Source of the DNA: Psychrilyobacter sp. | GTDB taxonomy: Bacteria; Fusobacteriota; Fusobacteriia; Fusobacteriales; Fusobacteriaceae | Direction of reading: 5' to 3' | DNA length: 7,723 bases | Assembly: GCA_030621995.1 (NCBI GenBank) | Contig: JAUXGP010000073.1 | Coordinates: 1-7,723, forward strand | Shown: piece after piece, positions 1 to 6,671 of the stretch | Layout: every line of letters starts with the position of its first letter | Position numbering within the stretch: position 1 is the first letter of the stretch | Notes under the pieces: model-generated | Database searches by the model: none | Seen by the model: only the letters and a program-made list of their open reading frames with translations | Told to the model about the DNA's origin: nothing | Program-made: the position numbers and the translations under genes

Positions 1-18
1 AGCTAAGACGGTTTTTTT
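1..18 (+). terminator. possible right half of an intrinsic terminator cut by the window edge
   Basis: The window opens with a mixed-base stretch ending GACGG followed by seven T. This is the shape of the descending arm and U-tract of a rho-independent terminator for a plus-strand gene to the left. The ascending arm is outside the window, so pairing cannot be tested. It lies just past the natural end of the minus-strand ATPase gene, where a shared terminator between converging genes would be expected. Confidence 0.3.
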
Positions 19-21
19 AAT

Positions 22-285
22 CTATACTAAAGATATATTTTGATCTGTTTCATAGTCAAAGATATGACATTTTTCCATATCAAACCAGAAATTATAATCT
101 TTTCCATTTCCCGTTTCTTTAACATTTTCAGAAGAGAATCTGGCAGAATATTGGATACCATCTATTGTAAAGTAGATAAACTCCTCATTCCCCATTTGTT
201 CTACGATAGAGATCTTCCCATCGATATACTCTTCCTTCCCCGGGTGTGTTTCATGAGATCCGATATGCTCCGGTCTAATTCCAAA
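22..285 (-). other. detached C-terminal (TOBE/OB-fold) coding part of the interrupted ATPase
   Basis: These are 87 sense codons in the same frame as the ATPase, beginning FGIRPEHI and ending NISLV before TAG. The text reads as a normal UgpC/MsmK C-terminal regulatory domain with no further stop or frameshift. I see no good SD in front of an ATG here (the first is in the stretch EQMGNEE), so it is probably not translated separately. Confidence 0.75.
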
Positions 286-1146
286 CTACACTTTTTTCCC
301 CACATAATCTTTTACTTTTTCTGCTTTTTCCTCAGGCAGGTGTAAGATAGTTTCTCCTACTTTCACAGCAAGCTTCCCTTCAACCATGAGTAATTCAGAC
401 GGAATGATATTCATAGACGGTGAACCGATAAATCCTGCAACAAATTTATTTTGCGGTCTGCCATATAGGTTGATAGGAGTGTCTACCTGCTTGATCACAC
501 CATATTCCAATACACAGATCCTGTCTCCCATAGTCATAGCTTCTACTTGGTCATGGGTAACATAAATCATGGTAGCAGGCTGACCGGCATCTTTTAATTC
601 CTGGTGCAATTGAGTGATTCTAACTCTCATAGAAACCCTTAATTTGGCATCTAAGTTTGACAGCGGTTCGTCAAATAGGAAAACTTCAGGCTTTCTGACA
701 ATAGCTCTCCCTACTGCTACCCTCTGTCTCTGCCCGCCTGACATCTCTTTAGGTTTTCTGTCCAATAGGTCAGTTATCTCTAATTTTGTAGCTGCATCCC
801 TTACTCTTTTATCTATCTCAGCCTTGGGTAATTTTTGTAATTTTAGACCAAATGCCATATTTTCATAACAAGTCATATGAGGATAGAGTGCATAGTTTTG
901 AAATACCATGGCAATCCCCCTGTCTTTAGGAGGCAGATCGTTTACAACTTGATCTCCTATGATTATTTCTCCACCTGTAATATCTTCTAATCCAGCGATC
1001 ATCCTGAGAGTTGTAGATTTTGCACAACCAGACGGCCCTACAAATACCATGAATTCTCCATCTTTGATATCTAAATCTATCCCATGAACTGCCTTAAATC
1101 CATTTGGATATGTTTTTTCTACTTTTTTTAATTTTACTACTGCCAT
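22..1146 (-). pseudogene. ugpC: carbohydrate ABC transporter ATP-binding protein (UgpC/MsmK/MalK family), interrupted by an in-frame TAG
   Basis: This is the cytoplasmic ATPase that powers binding-protein-dependent sugar or glycerol-phosphate importers; no permease or binding-protein gene is in view, so the substrate is unknown. Motifs, numbered from the ATG at 1146: Walker [10 protein letters not shown] (37-45), Q-loop Q83, signature SGGQR (136-140), Walker B FLFDE (156-160), D-loop SNLD (163-166) and H-loop H198. The SD AGGGGG lies 6 nt upstream of the ATG. Translation stops after residue 286 at a TAG (286-288). The same frame then continues without a gap for 87 codons, starting FGIRPEHI (the conserved TOBE motif of this family), to a TAG at 22-24. 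The restored length of about 374 residues matches the usual 360-375. A single substitution of a sense codon such as TAT or TAC is the simplest cause. Walker A has Ala where Gly normally precedes the Lys. The gene lies 33 bp downstream of a LacI-type regulator and is probably cotranscribed with it. The truncated product keeps the whole ATPase domain but loses most of the regulatory C-terminal domain. Confidence 0.9.
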
Positions 1147-1152
1147 TTTTAT

Positions 1153-1158
1153 CCCCCT
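1153..1158 (-). promoter_or_regulatory. SD of the ATPase gene, AGGGGG
   Basis: On the minus strand AGGGGG lies 6 nt before the ATG at 1146 and fixes that start. It is part of a 14-nt stretch that is repeated exactly in front of pepD (5233-5246). Confidence 0.7.
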
Positions 1159-1179
1159 GTATATATAATTTAATGATTA

Positions 1180-2172
1180 TTAATTTTTACACACTGTACT
1201 TCCCCTTAACACTATATTTAAATCTATCGATTGATTCCTTAAAAAAAATTTACCCTCTATCTCCTCAAAGATCATCTGTACCGCCACTATTCCCTTGGCA
1301 GAGAAATTTAAATCCACAGAACTCAGAGTAGGAGTGGTATACCGGCACGAATCTATGTTATCAAACCCTATGATTTTTATATCTTCAGGTATTTTTTTAC
1401 CGTTTTTTAAAAGGGATGACATTATCCCGAATGCCATTATGTCGGAAGCTACACACAGACCATCTATATCTGTTTTAGAGATCATCTCTCCCAATGCCAA
1501 GCCGCCTTCATAGGTAGGCTGGTCCAGATACAGCCTTTCCTCCCCCAGGGAAGATTCTATAAGAGCACTCTGGTATCCAAGGTATCTCCTGCTGTGAACC
1601 TCTATATCTTCACTCCCAACAAATGCTATATTTTTACACTTATTTTTGGCTAGGATCTCAGTGGCATTAAATCCTCCAATGGTATCATCACTGTTAATAT
1701 AGTTAACACCATAGAGATTATTCTTGTAGTTATCTATAAAAACTATGGGGATATTTATTTTTTTCAACTCTTTTTCCTTGGAAATATCCAGATCTCCAAT
1801 GATGATAATCCCCTCTAGATCTCTTTTTAATGCCCATTCCAATATATCAAGTTCTTTGATATTATTTCCGATTACCAGATCATATGATTTTTTTGAAAGT
1901 TCAGAGGTTACAGAGTTTACAATTTTTTGGTAAGAGTTATTTTTTCGAAAGATCTCATCTTCAACCGGAAATAAGATCCCGATTAAGTTAGATTTTTTAC
2001 TGGCCAGGGTTCTTGCTGCCTGATTGGGTTTATACCCCACCTCTTCCATTAGATGAAATATCTTTTTTTGGGTTTCCAGACTGCATTTCCCCTTTCCGTT
2101 TATGACGTTGGAGACGGTAGATACAGAGAACCCGGATTTTTTAGCAATATCTTTAATCGTTAATTTTCCCAT
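1180..2172 (-). CDS. LacI/GalR-family transcriptional repressor
   Basis: This is a cytoplasmic DNA-binding regulator that normally senses a sugar or sugar phosphate and controls a carbohydrate operon. With the start at 2172 it has 330 residues, the usual LacI size. Residues 4-25 form the N-terminal helix-turn-helix (LTIKDIAKKSGFSVSTVSNVIN). The hinge helix follows, with YKPNQAARTLASKK at about 47-60, and then a periplasmic-binding-protein-like effector domain containing the family-typical IIGFDNIDSCRYTTPTLSSV near the C-terminus. A GTG at 2181 would add three residues, but it falls inside the SD-like run AAGGGTGGTGA, so the ATG at 2172 is preferred. The 33-bp gap to the ATPase gene suggests one transcript. 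A perfect palindromic operator sits 13 bp upstream, pointing to autoregulation. The effector cannot be named from the sequence; the pairing with an MsmK-type ATPase makes a sugar likely. Confidence 0.92.
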   Translation of the reverse strand: MGKLTIKDIAKKSGFSVSTVSNVINGKGKCSLETQKKIFHLMEEVGYKPNQAARTLASKKSNLIGILFPVEDEIFRKNNSYQKIVNSVTSELSKKSYDLVIGNNIKELDILEWALKRDLEGIIIIGDLDISKEKELKKINIPIVFIDNYKNNLYGVNYINSDDTIGGFNATEILAKNKCKNIAFVGSEDIEVHSRRYLGYQSALIESSLGEERLYLDQPTYEGGLALGEMISKTDIDGLCVASDIMAFGIMSSLLKNGKKIPEDIKIIGFDNIDSCRYTTPTLSSVDLNFSAKGIVAVQMIFEEIEGKFFLRNQSIDLNIVLRGSTVCKN

Positions 2173-2185
2173 TTTCACCACCCTT

Positions 2186-2201
2186 GGTAAAACGTTTTAC
2201 C
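2186..2201. promoter_or_regulatory. LacI-type operator, perfect 16-bp palindrome
   Basis: GGTAAAACGTTTTACC is perfectly self-complementary with a central CG. In this family the hinge helices insert at that central step. It lies just downstream of the -10 box and upstream of the SD of the repressor gene, so binding would block that gene's transcription. The binding protein is inferred to be the adjacent repressor. CcpA-like proteins use related sites, but this one matches the symmetric GalR/LacI form better. Confidence 0.8.
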
Positions 2202-2208
2202 TATGATT

Positions 2209-2236
2209 AGTATACTACATTCTTTTCGAAAATCAA
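2209..2236 (-). promoter_or_regulatory. promoter of the lacI-like/ATPase operon
   Basis: On the minus strand TTGATT (2236-2231) is followed after 16 nt by TATACT (2214-2209). Transcription should start near 2202, at the edge of the operator palindrome. Confidence 0.6.
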
Positions 2237-2317
2237 ACTTTTTTTTCAATAACAGTTCGAAAAATACTATTTTCAATAAGTCAACTAAAAAAATAACATA
2301 TAAATATTAAAAAAAGC

Positions 2318-2346
2318 TTGCACTTCCCTAAAATAAATGATACTAT
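2318..2346 (+). promoter_or_regulatory. promoter of satP with extended -10
   Basis: TTGCAC (2318-2323) is followed after 17 nt by TACTAT (2341-2346). The TG at 2338-2339 adds the extended -10 element. The distance to the strong SD (AGGAGG, 2369-2374) gives a short leader. Confidence 0.6.
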
Positions 2347-2384
2347 ACCCTGTAAAATAATTAAATTTAGGAGGACAAATTACA

Positions 2385-2945
2385 ATGGAAAGATCAATTA
2401 AAGATACAAGCGCAAACCCGGCTCCAATTGGATTACTAGGATTTGGAGCAACAACATTATTATTAAATTTGCACAACGCAGGTTTATTCGAATTAAACAA
2501 TATGATTATGGTAATGGGATTATTTTACGGTGGAATTGCACAATTTGTTGCAGGTGTTTTAGAGAATAAAAAAGGTAACACTTTTGGATCTACAGCATTT
2601 ATTTCATATGGTTCATTCTGGTGGACTTTAGTAGGAATCTGGGTAGGTAACAAATTTGGATTCTTCACTACAGATCATATAGCAGTCGGTTCTTATATGG
2701 TAGTGTGGGGAATAATTTCATTAATATTCTTCGTTGGAACATTAAATGGTCCTACTGTCGGGAAATTAGTTTTCGGAACTTTAGTAGCATTATTCGCTAT
2801 ATTGGCATTACACTTCTTCTATGAAAGTGCAGCTTTAGGAAAATTAGCAGGATATGTAGGAATAGTTTGTGCGTCATGTGCTATCTATGAAGCAGCAGCT
2901 ATAATTTTAAATGAAAAATATGGTAAAGTAATATTACCAATGTAA
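2385..2945 (+). CDS. satP: acetate/succinate transporter, SatP/YaaH (AceTr, GPR1/FUN34) family
   Basis: This inner-membrane protein moves acetate, and in E. coli also succinate, across the membrane with protons or as a channel-like pore. It has 186 residues, against 188 in E. coli SatP. The family signature NPAPIGLLGFG is at 11-21, LNLHNAGLF at 28-35 and the FYGGIAQ motif at 47-53. Further conserved text is KKGNTFGSTAFISYGSFW (62-79) and ILNEKYGKVILP at the C-terminus. Six hydrophobic segments lie near 13-30, 38-59, 67-88, 99-120, 124-145 and 153-175. The start is fixed by AGGAGG ten nt upstream of the ATG. It is a single-gene unit with its own promoter and terminator, divergent from the repressor operon. 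In a fermenting anaerobe it would fit export or uptake of acetate; the direction is not shown by the sequence. Confidence 0.95.
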   Translation: MERSIKDTSANPAPIGLLGFGATTLLLNLHNAGLFELNNMIMVMGLFYGGIAQFVAGVLENKKGNTFGSTAFISYGSFWWTLVGIWVGNKFGFFTTDHIAVGSYMVVWGIISLIFFVGTLNGPTVGKLVFGTLVALFAILALHFFYESAALGKLAGYVGIVCASCAIYEAAAIILNEKYGKVILPM

Positions 2946-2951
2946 TAAATC

Positions 2952-2993
2952 AGGTCTATGAAATTTCATAGGCCTATTTATTTATATTTTTTT
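2952..2993 (+). terminator. intrinsic terminator of satP
   Basis: AGGTCTATG (2952-2960) pairs with CATAGGCCT (2967-2975), with one G-U pair, around AAATTT, which can itself close further. An AT-rich tail with seven T (2987-2993) follows. Confidence 0.8.
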
Positions 2994-3035
2994 ATTATCT
3001 CATTGAATTTTTTTAAATTTATTTTCTAAAAAATG

Positions 3036-3044
3036 TGGTATAAT
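3036..3044 (+). promoter_or_regulatory. extended -10 promoter of the carbonic anhydrase gene
   Basis: TGG followed by TATAAT (3039-3044) is a perfect -10 with an extended TG element. No good -35 lies 16-18 nt upstream; TTGAAT at 3003-3008 is too far away. The extended -10 would have to compensate. Confidence 0.6.
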
Positions 3045-3074
3045 ACAGATTAGTTAGATTATACAGGAGGTCAT

Positions 3075-3698
3075 ATGGAAAAATTATTAAAGGGACATCA
3101 AAAATTTAAAGAGATAAAATTTAAAAAAAATAAAGATTTATATTTAAAATTAGTGAAAGACGGGCAGCATCCAGGAACGCTGTTTATAGGATGCAGTGAT
3201 TCCAGGGTAATACCGGGATTGATAACAGGATCCAAGCCTGGTGAGCTATTCACCATTCAAAATGTAGGGAACTTCGTAGCTCCCTATAAACCTGATGAAG
3301 ATTATCATTCCACAGCCTCAGCGATAGAATACGCAGTATCTGTCTTAAAGGTAGATGATATAATCGTTTGCGGGCATTCCCACTGCGGTGCAATTAAAGC
3401 ACTATATAAAGATTTAGATAAAAATGAGGATCTGATCCACACGAATAAATGGCTGGAATTGGGGAATGAAGCCAAAAAAGTAGCACAATTAGTAGGAGGA
3501 TCAGAGGAAGAAAAACTTATAAATACAGAAAAACTTTCTGCTATGTTCCAGCTCGAAAATCTATTGACATATCCGGCAGTAAAAAGAAGGGTTGATGAGG
3601 GATCGTTACACCTTCACGTTTGGTATTACAAGATAGAAACAGGTGAAATAGAATATTATGATGACATCAAAGGATCGTTTGTTCCTATGGAAAATTAA
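3075..3698 (+). CDS. can: beta-class carbonic anhydrase
   Basis: This cytoplasmic zinc enzyme interconverts CO2 and bicarbonate, supplying bicarbonate to carboxylases and buffering pH. It has 207 residues, normal for the beta class (about 190-230). The zinc and active-site residues are visible: C40, D42 and R44 in CSDSR, and H101 and C104 in CGHSHCGA. Other conserved text is QNVGNFVAP (62-70), AIEYAVSVLKV (83-93) and LHLHVWYYKIETGEI near the C-terminus. AGGAGG at 3065-3070 lies 4 nt before the ATG at 3075, and the protein starts in the usual way for the family. It is monocistronic, with an extended -10 promoter and a strong terminator. A metabolic link to the neighbouring acetate transporter is only inferred. 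The symbol can is used by homology of class; cynT-type paralogues cannot be told apart without a tree. Confidence 0.95.
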   Translation: MEKLLKGHQKFKEIKFKKNKDLYLKLVKDGQHPGTLFIGCSDSRVIPGLITGSKPGELFTIQNVGNFVAPYKPDEDYHSTASAIEYAVSVLKVDDIIVCGHSHCGAIKALYKDLDKNEDLIHTNKWLELGNEAKKVAQLVGGSEEEKLINTEKLSAMFQLENLLTYPAVKRRVDEGSLHLHVWYYKIETGEIEYYDDIKGSFVPMEN

Positions 3699-3701
3699 GA
3701 G

Positions 3702-3734
3702 TAAAAGGGGTTGTCCAATGGACAACCCCTCTTT
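3702..3734. terminator. bidirectional terminator between carbonic anhydrase and pepD
   Basis: AGGGGTTGTCC (3706-3716) and GGACAACCCCT (3720-3730) form a perfect 11-bp stem with the loop AAT. It is followed by CTTTATTT on the plus strand and by TTTT (3705-3702) on the minus strand. It lies between two converging genes and can serve both. Confidence 0.9.
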
Positions 3735-3763
3735 ATTTAATTTATACAATCTATTTTATTTTT

Positions 3764-5227
3764 TTATAAATAATCTTTAGATGATTTCAACAGGTCTAAG
3801 AAATAGTTCCACACATTCTCAACTGAAGATATAGATAACTTTTCTTCAGGAGTATGAACGTCAAACATATTCGGCCCAAAGGAGATCATATCACAATGAG
3901 GTAATTTCTCACCTAATAATCCACATTCCAATCCTGCATGGATAGCTTTGATTCCAGCTTTCTTCCCAGTTGATTTTTCATGAACTTCCAGTGCCATATC
4001 TTGTAATTTTGAGTTAGGATTAAATTTCCAGGCAGGATAAGTAGCACCCTGCTTAAATTTAGCTCCTGTGATCATTGCAAGGGTCTCAACTTCCTTAGTT
4101 AAAAGAGCCTTAGCTGCATCTACAGAACTTCTCACAGCTGACTGTAAAACAACACCTGCATCTTCTGTAGTCAGAACTCCAAGGTTAAGAGAAGTTTCTA
4201 CTAATCCCTCGATATCTAAACTCATTCTTTGCACACCGTTAGGGTACAAGAATATAGTATTGATAACTGTGTCAGTTGTATCTGAATCCATTACTTTGGA
4301 AATTTCTGTTCCTTTTACCTCTGTCATAGTAATTTCAATACCTGCATCTGAAACTCTTAATTCTTCTACAATGTCTTTCTTTACATCTGCTAAAACTTTA
4401 TTTAATGTATCTATATCTTTTTTAGCCACTGAAATAAGAGCATCTCCCTCACGAGGTATGGCATTAGTTTTTGACCCGCCATTTACCTCTACTAAGTTAA
4501 TAGCTATTTTTTCAGAGATAATCTTTAAAATTCTACCGATAATTTTATTTGAGTTCCCTCTCTGTAACTGGATCTCCATTCCTGAATGTCCGCCAAATAA
4601 TCCTCTGACACTGATATTATAGAATGAATCCAATGCAGCATCAGTATATGTCACAGGAATCGTAAGAGTCGTTCTGTTACCACCTGAACAACTAACGTAG
4701 ATCTCTCCCTCTTCCTCTGTGTCTATATTGAATAAATATTTACCTTCCAATAAATTTCCATCTAAGGCAATAGCTCCAGACATTCCTGTTTCCTCATCAG
4801 AAGTGATCAATACCTCTAATTTTGGATGGGGAATATCATTTGAATCCAATACAGCCAATGCAAATGCAACAGCTATACCATTGTCGGCTCCTAAAGTAGT
4901 TCCCTTAGCTTTTATAAAATCTCCATCGATTAAAAGCTTTAATCCTTCTTTTTCAAAGTCAAATTCAGTATCCAGATTTTTTTCCCAGACCATATCCATA
5001 TGTCCTTGGATAATTATAGCCGGTATCCCTTCATATCCTGGTGTAGCATCTTTTTTGATGATTACATTAAGAGCTTCATCCTGGATAGTCTCCAGCCCTC
5101 TGGATCTTCCAAAATCTGCTAAATATTCACTTATTTGTTCCTCGTGCTTTGATCCTCTAGGAATAGCACTGATCTCCTCGAAAAAATTGAAGACCTTTTC
5201 AGGTTTTAAACCAGATAAAACATTCAT
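3764..5227 (-). CDS. pepD: aminoacyl-histidine dipeptidase (PepD, M20C family)
   Basis: This cytosolic di-zinc aminopeptidase cleaves Xaa-His dipeptides such as carnosine and other dipeptides, recycling amino acids. Numbered from the ATG at 5233, zinc ligands and catalytic residues agree with characterised PepD enzymes: H78 and D80 in GHMDM, D117 in GADNG, E147 and E148 in SDEETGM, D171 in NIDTEEEG, and H460 in DVHTPEE. The lid-domain text RGLFGGHSGMEIQLQRGN (210-227) is also typical. With 487-489 residues it is full length. The ATG at 5233 lies only 2 nt from the SD AGGGGG (5241-5236), while the ATG at 5227 is 8 nt away, so 5227 is the better start. It is the last gene of a dnaN / small ORF / pepD operon, 37 bp after the small ORF, and ends at the bidirectional terminator. 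Confidence 0.95.
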   Translation of the reverse strand: MNVLSGLKPEKVFNFFEEISAIPRGSKHEEQISEYLADFGRSRGLETIQDEALNVIIKKDATPGYEGIPAIIIQGHMDMVWEKNLDTEFDFEKEGLKLLIDGDFIKAKGTTLGADNGIAVAFALAVLDSNDIPHPKLEVLITSDEETGMSGAIALDGNLLEGKYLFNIDTEEEGEIYVSCSGGNRTTLTIPVTYTDAALDSFYNISVRGLFGGHSGMEIQLQRGNSNKIIGRILKIISEKIAINLVEVNGGSKTNAIPREGDALISVAKKDIDTLNKVLADVKKDIVEELRVSDAGIEITMTEVKGTEISKVMDSDTTDTVINTIFLYPNGVQRMSLDIEGLVETSLNLGVLTTEDAGVVLQSAVRSSVDAAKALLTKEVETLAMITGAKFKQGATYPAWKFNPNSKLQDMALEVHEKSTGKKAGIKAIHAGLECGLLGEKLPHCDMISFGPNMFDVHTPEEKLSISSVENVWNYFLDLLKSSKDYL

Positions 5228-5235
5228 ACTCATAT

Positions 5236-5241
5236 CCCCCT
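5236..5241 (-). promoter_or_regulatory. SD of pepD, AGGGGG (decides the start)
   Basis: Spacing is 2 nt to the first ATG and 8 nt to the second, which favours the second (5227). The surrounding 14 nt (5233-5246) are identical to those before the ABC ATPase gene (1150-1163). Confidence 0.65.
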
Positions 5242-5264
5242 GTATATTAAATTAATATTATTTC

Positions 5265-5411
5265 TTATAAATTATCAATTAACTCCTCCAGCTCCTCCTT
5301 GTCCTTGATATTCAGATCATATCCTGATTCTAAAATTTTTAAGACGTTGGATTCACAGCCTGCCATGGAATTTTTTAGTATCTTAATTAACATTCTTTTA
5401 TAAAAATCCAT
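5265..5411 (-). CDS. 48-residue hypothetical protein between dnaN and pepD
   Basis: This short frame runs from the ATG at 5411 to the TAA at 5267-5265. It begins MDFYKRMLIKILKNSMAG and ends KDKEELEELIDNL. The start has an ideal SD: the dnaN stop codon TAG is the first part of TAGGAGG, followed by AAAT before the ATG, so only 8 nt separate the two genes and translation is probably coupled. The protein is charged, shows no membrane segment or signal peptide, and looks largely helical: a basic N-terminal helix, a middle with two Cys/Ser-containing turns, and an acidic C-terminal helix. I do not recognise a family. It is not the S4-domain YaaA protein that often follows dnaN. The SD, tight spacing and natural codon use argue that it is real. 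Confidence 0.7.
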   Translation of the reverse strand: MDFYKRMLIKILKNSMAGCESNVLKILESGYDLNIKDKEELEELIDNL

Positions 5412-5419
5412 ATTTCCTC

Positions 5420-6511
5420 CTAATCTCTAAGGGCTAACGGCATTAAGATATAAGTGTAGCTGTCATTGTCTACCTCTTTCAAGATAAACATCGAACTGGC
5501 ATTGGTAGCTTTGATTATTATATTTTTTTCTATATTGTTTAAAAATTCTTCTATAAACTTTACATTTAATGAAGCTTTGAAGTTATCGCCTTCTTTGATT
5601 GTCTCCAGCTTTTGCATAGTTTTGGCACTGCCGGAAGACACCGATATCTTCAGTTTATTTCCATTGAAATCAAAGTATGCACCATTTTTTGTCTCTTGAT
5701 TTCTTTTAGCAATGGTAAGAACCTTCTTTGATGCTGATTTGAATTCTTTTAAATTCATCTCAATTGTTTTACTGGAATTCATACTGCCTAAAATAGCATT
5801 ATAATCAGGGAATGCCAGGTCTACCAATCTGATAGAAAAAACCAACTTTTCAGATTTTACCCTCAATTGACTGCCATCGATAAAGAAGTTTAAAGTTTCC
5901 TTACTGCCCCTGAATAATTTACTCAAAATAGTAGCCCCTTCTAAGGGTATCGAGATCTCCTTATTCAACTTAGTTTCACTCTCCAAAACATAGTGGGTAA
6001 GCCTGTATGAATCTGTGGTGATCAAATAAATCTTATTGTCCTCTAATTTCATCCTGATGGTATTGATTGCCAGGTTTTCAGGTGTCAGAGAAGCCGAAAA
6101 TGATACCTTGTCAAAGGCTTCTACCAGGGTGTCTGCTTCGATATCTAAAAGCGAATCTCCTCCCAGTATATTTAATTTAGGATATTCATCGCTGTCGAGG
6201 GTTGAAAATTCAGCATTATGAATAAATAACTTATTTTCAGTGGCACTGATCTCTATTTCATCTTGGTTTAATAACTTTATATATTCTAAGACCAATCCAA
6301 TTTTAAAGACAGCGACCCCCTCCTCTATAATTTCACCATTTAAATATGATTTTATAGTAGTTTCCAGTGTTGTCCCGGTAAATCTAATTTCATTGTTGCT
6401 TACTTCTAATTTAGCACCTGATATTACAGGTCTTATGGAATTATCCTTAATAACTAAAGATAAGTCACTTAAATTGTGTATCAGTTCATTTCTATTGATT
6501 ATGATTTTCAT
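5420..6511 (-). CDS. dnaN: DNA polymerase III subunit beta (sliding clamp)
   Basis: This ring-forming processivity factor holds the replicative polymerase, MutS, MutL and other partners on DNA. With the start at 6511 it has 363 residues, against 366 in E. coli. All three clamp domains are present (about 1-118, 124-245, 248-363). Landmarks are the N-terminal MKIIINRNELIHNL, TTDSYRLTH (165-173, the counterpart of E. coli ATDGHRLA), LVDLAFPDYNAIL (229-241), and the C-terminal YILMPLALRD. These last parts line the hydrophobic pocket that binds clamp motifs of partners. A TTG at 6523 would add four residues, but it lies inside the SD TTGGAGG; the ATG at 6511, 5 nt after GGAGG, is preferred. The gene starts an operon with a 48-residue protein and pepD rather than lying in dnaA-dnaN-recF order, so it may be a displaced sole clamp or a second copy. 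Confidence 0.93.
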   Translation of the reverse strand: MKIIINRNELIHNLSDLSLVIKDNSIRPVISGAKLEVSNNEIRFTGTTLETTIKSYLNGEIIEEGVAVFKIGLVLEYIKLLNQDEIEISATENKLFIHNAEFSTLDSDEYPKLNILGGDSLLDIEADTLVEAFDKVSFSASLTPENLAINTIRMKLEDNKIYLITTDSYRLTHYVLESETKLNKEISIPLEGATILSKLFRGSKETLNFFIDGSQLRVKSEKLVFSIRLVDLAFPDYNAILGSMNSSKTIEMNLKEFKSASKKVLTIAKRNQETKNGAYFDFNGNKLKISVSSGSAKTMQKLETIKEGDNFKASLNVKFIEEFLNNIEKNIIIKATNASSMFILKEVDNDSYTYILMPLALRD

Positions 6512-6538
6512 TTCTGCCTCCAAAAATCCTTTATCAAA

Positions 6539-6567
6539 ATTATACTATATCCACGATATAATAACAA
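6539..6567 (-). promoter_or_regulatory. promoter of the dnaN operon
   Basis: On the minus strand TTGTTA (6567-6562) and TATAAT (6544-6539) are separated by 17 nt. Transcription should begin about 20 nt upstream of the ATG at 6511, giving a very short leader. Confidence 0.7.
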
Positions 6568-6671
6568 GGGAAAGGAAAATACTTATTTTTCAGGATAAAA
6601 TGAAAAAGAGACACCTTTTTATTGGTCGGGATCAAAATAAATACCTTTCCATTTTCCAGCAAGCCAAGTAG

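Noticed and set aside
286..288. programmed readthrough or amber recoding (e.g. pyrrolysine) of the ATPase stop
   Set aside because: There is no downstream structure or leaky context that I can see, and an ABC ATPase is not a known target. Mutation or sequence error is simpler.
40..345. 101-codon plus-strand frame
   Set aside because: It is the antisense shadow of the interrupted ATPase and its detached C-terminal part. It is Phe/Ile-rich with no family resemblance and no SD.
4068..4622. 184-codon plus-strand frame, and a 178-codon one at 4719-5255
   Set aside because: Both lie opposite pepD, whose metal ligands and length are fully conserved. The frames are serine-rich shadows without SD.
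6240..6671. 143-codon plus-strand frame
   Set aside because: Most of it is antisense to dnaN. Only its last 23 codons leave the dnaN gene, and these are discussed as a possible short frame.
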